A stretch of DNA of 32,795 bases, from NCBI GenBank assembly GCA_903876885.1, contig CAIRBP010000006.1, forward strand, positions 1-32,795, written 5' to 3'. The notes below the pieces were generated by a model. That model was not told where the DNA came from, made no database searches, and saw only the letters and a program-made list of their open reading frames with translations. The stretch is from an uncultured Burkholderiales bacterium (GTDB taxonomy: Bacteria; Pseudomonadota; Gammaproteobacteria; Burkholderiales; Burkholderiaceae_C). The position numbers and the translations under genes were made by a program. Of this stretch, positions 15,980 to 24,566 are shown one piece after another. Position 1 is the stretch's first letter. Every line of letters begins with the position of its first letter.

Positions 15980-17017
15980 ATGAAGATCGCCGTATTAGGA
16001 GCAGGAGCATGGGGAACAGCGCTCGCTTTACAAGCCAGCGCTCGGCATAGCGTCACCCTTTGGGCTAGGAATCCAGAGCATGCTAAAGACATGCAGGCTC
16101 AACTTGAGAATAAAAAATATTTGCCTGGGTACAAATTCACTGTGCCTATGCTTATTTCTTGCGAACCCATGGGCGTCGACCTCAAAGAGTTTGATCTTTT
16201 GATAGTTGCAACTCCAATGGCCGCACTAAGGGCAATGCTTACCAAACTCTCAAGCTTGTCAATAAAAGCACCTGTTGTTTGGCTTTGCAAGGGTTTTGAG
16301 GCACAGCAGTTGAACGGCGTCACCTCAAGTGTTCCTGCAAAAGGACTTTTGGCTCACGAGGTTTTGGCAAGTGTTGCTCCTAAGCTGATCGCTGGCGTAT
16401 TAAGTGGCCCAAGCTTTGCCCAAGAGGTTGCGAGTCAACAGCCGACGGCTTTGGTCGCTGCGAGTGAGCACAGCGTTGTGCGAAAGATCCTTGTGGATGC
16501 GTTTCATACCGATAAACTTAGAATTTACTCAAGCGATGACGTAATCGGTGTTGAAGTGGGCGGTGCCGTAAAAAATGTTCTGGCGATCGCAACAGGACTA
16601 TGTGATGGATTAGAGTTGGGATTGAACGCACGAGCTGCTCTGATCACCCGCGGCTTGTCTGAGATGACTGCTTTAGGGGTTGCATTAGGCGCTAAGGCTC
16701 AAACATTTATGGGTCTGAGTGGTTTGGGTGACTTGGTTTTGACAACGACAGGTGATTTGTCGCGAAATAGACGCGTTGGTTTGTGTTTGGCTAAAGGTAT
16801 GAGTTTGCAGGAGACGCTTGAGTCTTTGGGGCACGTTGCAGAGGGCGTTTACTCTGCACAGACTGTTAGCCAAAGGGCGCAAGATTTGGGCGTTGAGATG
16901 CCAATTTCTAGTGCTGTACTCGCTTTACTTGAGGGTAAGCTTCAGGCCTCCCAAGCCGTTGCCCACCTGATGGGCAGAAGTGCTAAAGAAGAGGCTTTGG
17001 ATACTGGTTTTAGGTAA
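15980..17017 (+). CDS. gpsA: Glycerol-3-phosphate dehydrogenase [NAD(P)+]
   Basis: This 345-residue enzyme reduces dihydroxyacetone phosphate to sn-glycerol 3-phosphate for phospholipid synthesis. The N-terminal Rossmann motif is [12 protein letters not shown] (GxGxxG at 7-12). The catalytic lysine region [18 protein letters not shown] and substrate motif [15 protein letters not shown] are intact, as is the C-terminal VAEGVYSA region. It lies 18 bases downstream of secB and should be co-transcribed. It converges on scpA; the 36-base gap holds only a short TGACT/AGTCA dyad. Confidence 0.97.
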   Translation: MKIAVLGAGAWGTALALQASARHSVTLWARNPEHAKDMQAQLENKKYLPGYKFTVPMLISCEPMGVDLKEFDLLIVATPMAALRAMLTKLSSLSIKAPVVWLCKGFEAQQLNGVTSSVPAKGLLAHEVLASVAPKLIAGVLSGPSFAQEVASQQPTALVAASEHSVVRKILVDAFHTDKLRIYSSDDVIGVEVGGAVKNVLAIATGLCDGLELGLNARAALITRGLSEMTALGVALGAKAQTFMGLSGLGDLVLTTTGDLSRNRRVGLCLAKGMSLQETLESLGHVAEGVYSAQTVSQRAQDLGVEMPISSAVLALLEGKLQASQAVAHLMGRSAKEEALDTGFR

Positions 17018-17053
17018 GTGACTAAAGTCAGCTGAATGATTTTGTCGGATGTC

Positions 17054-17908
17054 TTAGTAAGTGCTTGAGTAGGTTAGGCGAACATAAATTGGCGCATAGA
17101 CCTCGGCTTGAGTGATTTCGATCAAAGTTTCTTTTGCAAGCTCTAAAAGTGCAACAAAAGTGACAACCAAGGTGGATACGCCTTTGGTGGGGTCAAAGAG
17201 ATCTTCAAATTGAACGAATCGTTTTCCCTGAAGTTGTTTGATCACCAAGCTCATGTGCTCGCGAACTGAGAGTTCTTCGCGCGCAATTTTGTGGTGTTGA
17301 ACCAGTTTTGCGCGTTTAAGAATATCTGCCCAAGCTTGTTGCAGCTCTGTGATCTCCACATGGGGAAAGCGCGGCTGAAGGGACTGTTCAATGTAGATAT
17401 GCGCCTTGAGGAAGTCTCTTCCGTACTGAGGGATCTGGGTGAGTTGTGCAGCGCCTAGCTTTATTTGTTCATACTCAAGTAGCCTTCGAACGAGCTCTGC
17501 TCTTGGATCCTCAACCTCCTCTCCGTCTGCAATTTTCTTGGGAGGCAATAGCATTCGAGACTTGATCTCGATGATCATTGCTGCCATTAAAAGGTACTCT
17601 GCAGCTAGCTCTAAATTAGAGTTTCTGATTTCTTCAATATAGCTGAGGTACTGGCGCGTCAGCGCAGCCATGGGGATATCAAGGATATTGAAGTTTTGTT
17701 TGCGAATTAAATACAGCAATAAATCCAAAGGACCTTGAAATGCCTCTAGGAAAATCTCAAGTGCATCTGGGGGAATGTATAGGTCTTGTGGGAGCGCAAA
17801 GAGGGGCTCACCGTACAGTCGAGCAACCGCCACATGGTCAATTACTTCGACCATGCCAGAGGCGCTCATCGCCTCCTCAGTTGTGGAGGGCAGGACAGTG
17901 GAGTTCAC
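17054..17908 (-). CDS. scpA: Segregation and condensation protein A
   Basis: This 284-residue kleisin bridges SMC heads in the bacterial condensin (SMC-ScpAB). The family signature FQGPLDLLLYLIRKQNFNIL begins near residue 54, followed by AALTRQYLSYIEEI and the AAEYLLMAAMIIEIKSRMLLP helix. The first 50 residues are a variable extension, as in other Betaproteobacteria. The C-terminal winged-helix part is FVALLELAKETLIEITQAE. The ATG overlaps the stop of the DUF3460 gene by four bases, indicating coupling. scpB and smc are not in the window. Confidence 0.95.
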   Translation of the reverse strand: MNSTVLPSTTEEAMSASGMVEVIDHVAVARLYGEPLFALPQDLYIPPDALEIFLEAFQGPLDLLLYLIRKQNFNILDIPMAALTRQYLSYIEEIRNSNLELAAEYLLMAAMIIEIKSRMLLPPKKIADGEEVEDPRAELVRRLLEYEQIKLGAAQLTQIPQYGRDFLKAHIYIEQSLQPRFPHVEITELQQAWADILKRAKLVQHHKIAREELSVREHMSLVIKQLQGKRFVQFEDLFDPTKGVSTLVVTFVALLELAKETLIEITQAEVYAPIYVRLTYSSTY

Positions 17909-18108
17909 GAACCGTTTTGATAAACGTAGGGTTTTTGAGGAACGCGGGCTTGTGCGAATTCATTGAGGATTTCGCGGTCTTGTTGTTGATCCCATAACAA
18001 AGACCTGCCTAGGCGTTGCTCTGACTCGAGCTCGGGGCGGGAGTCCTTAAGCTTTTGAATAAATTGGGTTGTGTCTGATTGGTAGTCAGCACGTCTAAAA
18101 AATGGCAT
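17905..18108 (-). CDS. DUF3460 family small protein
   Basis: This 67-residue protein matches DUF3460, a small family found next to scpA in Betaproteobacteria. Conserved parts are YQSDTTQFIQKLKDSRPELE, QRLGRSLLWD and the end ARVPQKPYVYQ. It has no signal peptide or membrane helix. It starts the minus-strand unit and overlaps scpA (ATGA). Its function is unknown; the fixed neighbourhood suggests, but does not show, a link to chromosome segregation. Confidence 0.88.
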   Translation of the reverse strand: MPFFRRADYQSDTTQFIQKLKDSRPELESEQRLGRSLLWDQQQDREILNEFAQARVPQKPYVYQNGS

Positions 18109-18315
18109 GGTTCGTTCTTTATAAATATGTTCTGCATTCTACAGCGAAGGCAAATTTTTTTAACTGAATGTTAGGTAATTGTTTTAGATGAAAATATTAA
18201 ACCAATTAATTCATTAAATTACAGAATATCTATTAAATTAATTTAAAAGAATTAATATATTTGCACTTCAATTTGTTTCTGAAACTGTCCCTTTAACTGT
18301 TTGAAGCAGGTAACA

Positions 18316-18345
18316 TTGAGCATAACTGTGTGGGCCGTGTTTAAT
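18316..18345 (+). promoter_or_regulatory. Candidate promoter of the first Bug receptor gene
   Basis: TTGAGC (18316-18321), an 18-base spacer and TTTAAT (18340-18345) fit a sigma70 promoter. The expected start would leave a very short leader before ATG 18366, and no Shine-Dalgarno sequence is seen. Upstream, 18160-18265 is extremely AT-rich and contains a perfect 14-bp palindrome at 18233-18246. No gene is visible in 18109-18365. Confidence 0.5.
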
Positions 18346-18365
18346 TTTTTATAAATATTCAAAAA

Positions 18366-19340
18366 ATGAAAAAGATTTATTACTTTATTTCCTGTTTTAT
18401 AGTCTTATTAAATGCACCTTTTCTAACTCACGCTGAGCTTCGCTATCCCATAAAACCAATCACTTTTATTGTGCCTTATGGCGCTGGTGGTGGGGCAGAC
18501 TCAAGGAGTAGACAAATATGTAATTTGTTAGCTACTGAGCTGGGACAACCAATAATTGTTGAAAACAAGGCGGGTGCTGGCGGAAATATTGGAACAGAAT
18601 TCATCGCTAAAGCTACTCCTGATGGATACACCATCGGCATGGGAAACTTTGCTCCTCTTGCCGTGAATAAAGCTCTTTTTGGAAATCTAAGATACGACCC
18701 AAATAAAGATCTGGCACCAATCGTTTTGATTGATAAAGGACCTCTGATATTGACGGTTAACCCCAAATCCCCCTTTCATACGGTGCAAGATATTGTCAAC
18801 GCAGCAAAGGCAAAGCCAGGTGAACTCACCTTTGCTTCTGGCGGGATTGGGGGTACACATCAATTATCTGCAGAGTTATTCAAACAAAGTGCAGGTATTG
18901 ACATGATTCACATCCCCTACAAAAGCGGCGCTGCTGCGGCAACTGACTTGCTGTCAGGGAACGTAAACATGATGTTTGAGCAAATGTATTCTGCCAAGCA
19001 AAACATTGACGCAGGACTCTTAAGAGCTATTGCTATCACGGGTAAAAATAGGGCTCCCTTATTGCCTAACTTACCAACCTTCGCAGAGGCAGGGTATCCC
19101 AAAGTTGAAGTTTTGAATTGGCAAGGGTTTGTAGCGCCCAGCGGAACCCCAAAAGAAATTATCCAAAAAATCAACAAAGCTGTGAATAAAGTGCTTAGCG
19201 ATCCGAAGGTGAGAGACCAGATTAAGTCTCAAAGTAATGAAGTCGGTGGTGGTACGCCTGAGGATTTTGCAGAGTTGATAAAAAATGAATCTCTGAAATG
19301 GAGTGAGGTTGTTAAAAAAGGCAATATCCACGCTGAATAG
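18366..19340 (+). CDS. Bug/TctC-family periplasmic solute receptor (first copy)
   Basis: This 324-residue extracytoplasmic binding protein is of the Bug (tripartite tricarboxylate receptor, TctC) family, which is greatly expanded in Burkholderiales. The signal peptide covers about residues 1-23 (ending THA before ELRYP). Family motifs are ITFIVPYGAGGGADSRSR, VENKAGAGGNIGTEFIAKATPDGYTI, IPYKSGAAAATDLLSGNV and NLPTFAEAGYP. These proteins bind carboxylates and similar small solutes, but the ligand cannot be read here. No TctA/TctB membrane genes are adjacent, so it is an orphan receptor. It converges on a SulP transporter gene with only ten bases between the stops. Confidence 0.93.
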   Translation: MKKIYYFISCFIVLLNAPFLTHAELRYPIKPITFIVPYGAGGGADSRSRQICNLLATELGQPIIVENKAGAGGNIGTEFIAKATPDGYTIGMGNFAPLAVNKALFGNLRYDPNKDLAPIVLIDKGPLILTVNPKSPFHTVQDIVNAAKAKPGELTFASGGIGGTHQLSAELFKQSAGIDMIHIPYKSGAAAATDLLSGNVNMMFEQMYSAKQNIDAGLLRAIAITGKNRAPLLPNLPTFAEAGYPKVEVLNWQGFVAPSGTPKEIIQKINKAVNKVLSDPKVRDQIKSQSNEVGGGTPEDFAELIKNESLKWSEVVKKGNIHAE

Positions 19341-19350
19341 TGGTTTGAAT

Positions 19351-21003
19351 TCACTCCGACTCCGAAGCCAAGGCACTTGCGATGTCTGGATAAAAGTTAT
19401 GGCTAGGAAGTTTGTCAATTAGATTGGCGCGCCTCATCATTCCCAAGGGTTGATGCATCACGCCGCAAAAAACCAGCCTTAGGTTTTTCTTCTCGCTTGC
19501 TCTTAACAGGTTTGATAAAGCGTCAGTACCTGAAGTGTCCAAATAAATAAGATTCTTGAAATCAAGGATTAGTACTTTCTCGGGCAGATTTGATTCTAGT
19601 TTCTCAATCAACTGAACCGCCCCAAAGAAGAGAGCGCCGTACAGTCGATGCGCCTGTATTTGTGGCGAGCTATGGAACACTTCGGTTCGCGTAAGACTAG
19701 ATATCCTGTAAATAAAGGTGATGCAAGCACCTGCGAGGCCGAACTCTACTGCGCTTGCAAGATCGACCAAAATAGTAAGCAAAAAAACCGTCATCAAGAT
19801 GAGACGATAAGGTAGTCTAAATTCTTTTAAGTGAACAAACTCTCGCCACTCGCCCATATTCCAAGCCACAAACATCAAAATAGCGGACAAAGCACACAGC
19901 GGAATATGAAAGGCTAGGGGCGCTGCAATCAAAACGATCAGCAAGAGGGTTAAGCAGTGAACTATCCCGGCAACTGGGCTTACAGCCCCATTCTTTGCAT
20001 TGGTCACTGTGCGTGCTATGGTGCCCGTTGCAGGCATTCCACCAAAAAGAGGCGCGATAAAGTTGGCTATGCCTTGCCCCATCAATTCTTGGTTAGGGTT
20101 GTGATGATCGTCAACTAAATTGTCTGCAATACGGGCACATAAAAGAGACTCAATAGCGCCTAGCAAAGCCAGTGTCAAAGCAGGACGAAGTAACTGCGGC
20201 CATTGATCAAGTGGCAAGCTAGGCCAAGTGAGTCTGGGTAATGCGCTAGGGATACCGCCAAATCGTGTGCCAATGGTTTGTACTGGTAGGTCAGTAAAAA
20301 AAACAAATGCAGTTGCAAATATCAAAACAATAATAGATCCGGGTACTTTTTGAATTTTTACAAGCAGACTTAGTGACGAATTGGAGTGAGGCGCAGTTTG
20401 AATGAGCCAACGCGGTAACCACCACTGCCAAACGAATAGAAAAATAAGCGCAAACATAGAAAGCGTTAAAGCGTAAACATTTACAGTGTCAATGGCTGCT
20501 GCAAGAGTTTGGATTAAGCTCAGAAAATCAGCAGGCATCACAGCAATGCTTAGACCCAAGAAGTCTTTAATCTGGGACAGCATGATAAGTACAGCAATTG
20601 CATTGGTAAAGCCAATGATGACAGCTACGGGGATGAATCGGATTAGCGTTCCTAGTTTGAGCAAGCCCATCAGGAATAACAACCCACCCGACATGATGGA
20701 TGCGATGATGAGTCCTTGAACACCGTTGTTTTGAACGATGCCGTAGACAATAACTATGAAGGCTCCAGCGGGACCTCCAATTTGTACTTTGCTGCCACCA
20801 AATAAGGATATGAGTAGGCCCGCGATGATGGAGGTAAAGAGTCCGACTTGAGGGGGGAGACCCGATGCTATTGCAAACGCCATGGCTAGAGGTAACGCAA
20901 CTACTCCAACCGTTAGACCTGCACCTAAATCGCTCCAAAAAGATTTCAGGTTGTAACTGTTTAAATTCTCAAGCAGCTTTGGACTAAAACTAAATTTAAA
21001 CAT
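19351..21003 (-). CDS. SulP (SLC26) family anion transporter with STAS domain
   Basis: This 550-residue inner-membrane transporter is of the SulP family. The N-terminal signature DLGAGLTVGVVALPLAMAFAIASGLPP leads into about ten to twelve membrane helices. Other motifs are GGSKVQIGGPAGAFIVIVYG and the LLGAIESLLCARIADNL segment. A cytoplasmic STAS domain fills about residues 440-545 (VLILDFKNLIYLDTSGTDAL). Members carry sulfate, bicarbonate or dicarboxylates; the substrate is not decidable from sequence. ATG 21003 is preceded by AGAGG. It lies 83 bases downstream of metG on the same strand, so it could be read from the metG promoter. Confidence 0.93.
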   Translation of the reverse strand: MFKFSFSPKLLENLNSYNLKSFWSDLGAGLTVGVVALPLAMAFAIASGLPPQVGLFTSIIAGLLISLFGGSKVQIGGPAGAFIVIVYGIVQNNGVQGLIIASIMSGGLLFLMGLLKLGTLIRFIPVAVIIGFTNAIAVLIMLSQIKDFLGLSIAVMPADFLSLIQTLAAAIDTVNVYALTLSMFALIFLFVWQWWLPRWLIQTAPHSNSSLSLLVKIQKVPGSIIVLIFATAFVFFTDLPVQTIGTRFGGIPSALPRLTWPSLPLDQWPQLLRPALTLALLGAIESLLCARIADNLVDDHHNPNQELMGQGIANFIAPLFGGMPATGTIARTVTNAKNGAVSPVAGIVHCLTLLLIVLIAAPLAFHIPLCALSAILMFVAWNMGEWREFVHLKEFRLPYRLILMTVFLLTILVDLASAVEFGLAGACITFIYRISSLTRTEVFHSSPQIQAHRLYGALFFGAVQLIEKLESNLPEKVLILDFKNLIYLDTSGTDALSNLLRASEKKNLRLVFCGVMHQPLGMMRRANLIDKLPSHNFYPDIASALASESE

Positions 21004-21086
21004 TACGTACCTCTAGGTTTTCTGTGCTTGACTCTATCTATGAGCGTAAAACCAGAATTTGCTTGCAGAGAGCAAAATGCAGACGT

Positions 21087-23261
21087 CTAGTGAATCCTCA
21101 TGCCAGGTTTTGCGCCGATCCAAGGATGAAGGATATAAATACCGGGCGTTGCTTTCTCGTCTGCGTGACTCGCAGCAAGAACCATACCCTCGCTCACACC
21201 GAACTTCATTTTGCGCGGTGCTAAATTGGCAACCATAACGGTGAGTTTACCCACCAAGTCCTCAGGTTTATAAACACTTGCAATGCCACTAAATACTTGT
21301 CTTGTTCGACCTTCGCCGATGTCTAACATGAGGCGAAGTAGTTTTGTAGAGCCTTCCACATTCTCACAAGAAACAATCTGCGCTATACGGAGATCTACTT
21401 TGGCGAACTCTTCGATCCCAATTGTCGGTGCTATAAGCTCTCCTCCGGGGGCTTCTGAGTTTTGCTGATCGCTTGAACCGGATGAGACATCTGCATTTGA
21501 ATCGGCTTTAGCACTTGTAATTGCACCAGAAGGCTTAGGCTTTGAGTCAGTCTCAACGGGTAGCTCAAATAATTTGTCCAACACCTTCTCGTCCACTCGT
21601 TGTATCAGGTGTTTGTAATCGTTGATCACGTGTCCAGGACCAAGGCGAGTATTTGCGTCAGCAAATACCAAAGGCGAGCACTTAAGAAAAACCTCAACTT
21701 GTGCACAAAGTGAAGGTAATACAGGCTTTAAATAAATACTTAGATATCTAAAGGCTTCAAGGCATGTCGTGCAAACTGCGTGAAGCTCATCAATTGCCCC
21801 CTCTTTTTTAGCCAATTCCCAGGGCTTATTTTGATCTACAAACTCGTTTACATGATCAGCGAGTGACATGATATCCCTCAAGGCTTTTGCAAATTCGCGA
21901 TCTTCGTACAGTTTAGCAATGGTTGGAGCAGCGGCCTGCAACTGGCCAAGAAGTTGTTCGCCCCTGGGTTGAACACTGCCCAGTTGTGCATCGAACTGTT
22001 TGTGAATAAAGTTGGATGCACGAGATGCGATGTTGATGTATTTGCCAACCAAATCGGAGTTCACTCTAAGCATGAAATCTTGCGGATTAAAGTCAACGTC
22101 CTCTACGCGTGCGCTGAGTTTGGCGGCTAAGTAGTAGCGCAACCACTCTGGGTTCATACCTAGTGAGAGGTACTTAAGTGGGTCTATGCCAGTTCCACGA
22201 CTTTTGCTCATTTTTTCGCCGCTGACCGTGATGAAGCCATGTACGAAAATACTTGATGGAGTCTTGCGCCCGCTGAAGTGCAGCATTGCGGGCCAAAAAA
22301 GTGTGTGAAAGTAGGTTATATCTTTGCCAATGAAATGATACTGCTCAACGCTTGGATCAGATAAAAACGCTTCGAAACCAACTTCGTCTGCAACGTTTTT
22401 TTGATTTGGTTTTTGGTCTAAGTAATTTTTAAGAGCAGCTAAATATCCAATGGGAGCGTCTAGCCAGACGTAAAAATATTTTCCTGGAGCATCGGGTATT
22501 TCAATTCCAAAATAAGGCGCGTCACGGCTGATGTCCCAGTCTCCTAGCCCGCTTTTGCCCGATTCGTCGGTGACAAACCACTCTTTGATTTTGTTGAGCA
22601 CTTCGGGTTGCAGTCGATGACGACCCTCTGCGTTCAGTCCTTGTGTCCAATCCTTTAAAAATGATATGCACCGAGGATCTGAGAGTTTGAAGAAGTAGTG
22701 GTCTGATTTTTTAAGAACGGGCGTAGATCCAGATAGGGCGGAATAGGGATTTTTAACCTCTGTTGGGCTATACACAGCGCCACACGACTCACAGCTGTCT
22801 CCGTATTGATCTTTAGCTCCGCAAGCGGGACATTCCCCTTTGATAAAACGGTCGGGCAAGAACATACCCTTTTCGGGATCGTAGAACTGCTCGATCTCAC
22901 GCACCTCTATGAGACCTGCTTCGCGCAGTTGCAAATAAATCTCTTTAGCAAGAGCATGGTTTTCTTGGCCGTCGGTAGAGTGCCAATTGTCAAAACCGAT
23001 GTGAAATCCGTCTAGATAGGGTTTGCGTCCGCTAGAGATATTTGCAACAAACTGCTGAGGAGTTATGCCGGCCTTCTCCGCAGCAATCATAATCGGAGCC
23101 CCATGGGCATCATCAGCACATACGAAATGAACCTGATTACCCTGCATTCTTTGAAAGCGCACCCAGATATCTGCCTGGATGTATTCCATGATGTGGCCAA
23201 TATGGAAATTCCCGTTGGCATAAGGTAAGGCGGTGGTTACAAAAAGACGGCGCTTGGACAT
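21087..23261 (-). CDS. metG: Methionyl-tRNA synthetase
   Basis: This 724-residue class I aminoacyl-tRNA synthetase has the HIGH motif at residues 20-23 ([12 protein letters not shown]) and KMSKS in [12 protein letters not shown]. Between them a zinc knuckle CPACG...CESCG marks the MetG1-type connective peptide. An anticodon-binding helical domain follows. After a low-complexity linker (about residues 570-610) comes a C-terminal tRNA-binding OB domain ([20 protein letters not shown] through [12 protein letters not shown]) that dimerises the enzyme. The length is typical of the E. coli-like form. It is divergent from mrp. Confidence 0.98.
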   Translation of the reverse strand: MSKRRLFVTTALPYANGNFHIGHIMEYIQADIWVRFQRMQGNQVHFVCADDAHGAPIMIAAEKAGITPQQFVANISSGRKPYLDGFHIGFDNWHSTDGQENHALAKEIYLQLREAGLIEVREIEQFYDPEKGMFLPDRFIKGECPACGAKDQYGDSCESCGAVYSPTEVKNPYSALSGSTPVLKKSDHYFFKLSDPRCISFLKDWTQGLNAEGRHRLQPEVLNKIKEWFVTDESGKSGLGDWDISRDAPYFGIEIPDAPGKYFYVWLDAPIGYLAALKNYLDQKPNQKNVADEVGFEAFLSDPSVEQYHFIGKDITYFHTLFWPAMLHFSGRKTPSSIFVHGFITVSGEKMSKSRGTGIDPLKYLSLGMNPEWLRYYLAAKLSARVEDVDFNPQDFMLRVNSDLVGKYINIASRASNFIHKQFDAQLGSVQPRGEQLLGQLQAAAPTIAKLYEDREFAKALRDIMSLADHVNEFVDQNKPWELAKKEGAIDELHAVCTTCLEAFRYLSIYLKPVLPSLCAQVEVFLKCSPLVFADANTRLGPGHVINDYKHLIQRVDEKVLDKLFELPVETDSKPKPSGAITSAKADSNADVSSGSSDQQNSEAPGGELIAPTIGIEEFAKVDLRIAQIVSCENVEGSTKLLRLMLDIGEGRTRQVFSGIASVYKPEDLVGKLTVMVANLAPRKMKFGVSEGMVLAASHADEKATPGIYILHPWIGAKPGMRIH

Positions 23262-23318
23262 AACTCTACTTTCAATAAGGTATGTGATTTTATTCCTTTG
23301 TGCGCCCTTTTTTGATTT

Positions 23319-23347
23319 TTTAAAGCCTTTTAAGAACCAGGGGTCAA
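23319..23347 (-). promoter_or_regulatory. Sigma70-type promoter for metG
   Basis: On the minus strand, TTGACC (23347-23342), a 17-base spacer and TTTAAA (23324-23319) lie about 58 bases before the metG ATG. The -35 box matches five of six consensus bases, the -10 box four of six, and the spacing is ideal. The promoter lies within the metG-mrp divergent region. Confidence 0.6.
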
Positions 23348-23400
23348 GCTAATTGGTTAGACTGTGTGAGTTTTTTAAATGAAATATGGAGAACTCAGAG

Positions 23401-24498
23401 ATGGCACTTACGCAAGAGCAGTTGTTGCAAGCTTTAAAGGAAGTTCAAGATCCTTACACTGGAATTGACTTTGTCAGCTCTAAGGCCATTAAAAATATAA
23501 CAATCACCCAAGCTCTGATTGCCTTTGATGTCGAGATGGGTTACCCAGCCAAGAGTTTGTGGGGAGCTTTAAGCGAACAGTTGTCCTTGGCTATTCTAAA
23601 AGTGCCTGAGGCCAAGGGCGCGAAAATTCAGATCAATTTTTCAACCCAAGTCGTTGCTCACTCAGCGCAGGGCACGGTGCAACTCTTACCTGGCGTGAAA
23701 AATATTATCGGTGTTGCCTCAGGTAAAGGCGGTGTCGGCAAAAGCACTACAGCGGCAAATTTGGCCTTGGCACTGCAGGCCGAAGGGGCAAGTGTTGGGT
23801 TACTGGATGCTGACATTTACGGCCCAAGTCAACCCATGATGATGGGTCTGAGCGGTAGACCTGAGAGTACAGATGGTAAAACAATGAACCCATTAATCAG
23901 TCATGGCGTTCAAGTCATGTCGATTGGATTTTTAGTCAATCCAAATGATGCAATGGTCTGGCGTGGCCCTATGGCCACGCAAGCTTTAGAGCAATTGCTG
24001 CGTCAAACGAATTGGGAAACATTGGATTATTTGATCATTGATTTACCCCCCGGTACGGGAGATATTCAACTAACTCTAAGCCAAAGGGTACCAATGACTG
24101 GATCAGTCATTGTGACCACGCCTCAAGACATTGCGCTTTTGGATGCTCGTAAGGGTGTTCGGATGTTCGAAAAAGTAGGAGTGCCTATTTTGGGTGTTCT
24201 GGAGAATATGGCGGTGCATATTTGCTCTAACTGCGGGCACTCGGAGCACATCTTCGGTCAAGGTGGTGGTAAATCAATGTCTGATGAGTTGGGAGTTGAT
24301 TACTTAGGATCATTACCCTTGGACATCAATATTCGTTTGCAGTTGGATCAAGGATTACCAACAGTAGTTGCAGATCCAGTTGGCCCAATTACACAAATTT
24401 ACAAAGATATTGCAAGACGCGTCGCAGCGAAGGTTTCTTCCAAAGCTAAGGACTTTTCCTCTAAATTTCCTACGATCAAAATATCAAAAGCTACCTGA
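23401..24498 (+). CDS. apbC: Mrp/ApbC/Nbp35-family iron-sulfur cluster carrier ATPase
   Basis: This 365-residue P-loop NTPase carries and delivers [4Fe-4S] clusters. An N-terminal DUF59/MIP18-like domain (about residues 1-85, LLQALKEVQDPYTGIDFVSS) precedes the NTPase domain. The deviant Walker A is GKGGVGKST (108-116). Other motifs are LDADIYGPSQPMMMG, IIDLPPGTGDIQLTL and the bridging cysteines C275/C278 (HICSNCGH). I prefer ATG 23401, with GGAGA nine bases upstream, to ATG 23386, which would add five residues. It stands alone, divergent from metG and convergent with the ABC exporter, and could serve the Fe-S subunit encoded near 4129. Confidence 0.93.
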   Translation: MALTQEQLLQALKEVQDPYTGIDFVSSKAIKNITITQALIAFDVEMGYPAKSLWGALSEQLSLAILKVPEAKGAKIQINFSTQVVAHSAQGTVQLLPGVKNIIGVASGKGGVGKSTTAANLALALQAEGASVGLLDADIYGPSQPMMMGLSGRPESTDGKTMNPLISHGVQVMSIGFLVNPNDAMVWRGPMATQALEQLLRQTNWETLDYLIIDLPPGTGDIQLTLSQRVPMTGSVIVTTPQDIALLDARKGVRMFEKVGVPILGVLENMAVHICSNCGHSEHIFGQGGGKSMSDELGVDYLGSLPLDINIRLQLDQGLPTVVADPVGPITQIYKDIARRVAAKVSSKAKDFSSKFPTIKISKAT

Positions 24499-24566
24499 AC
24501 GTTTGATTAATTGTAGGTAAGCGCTTTTGTTCATGAGAGAAAAAATATAAATTCACGTCGTTGGAA

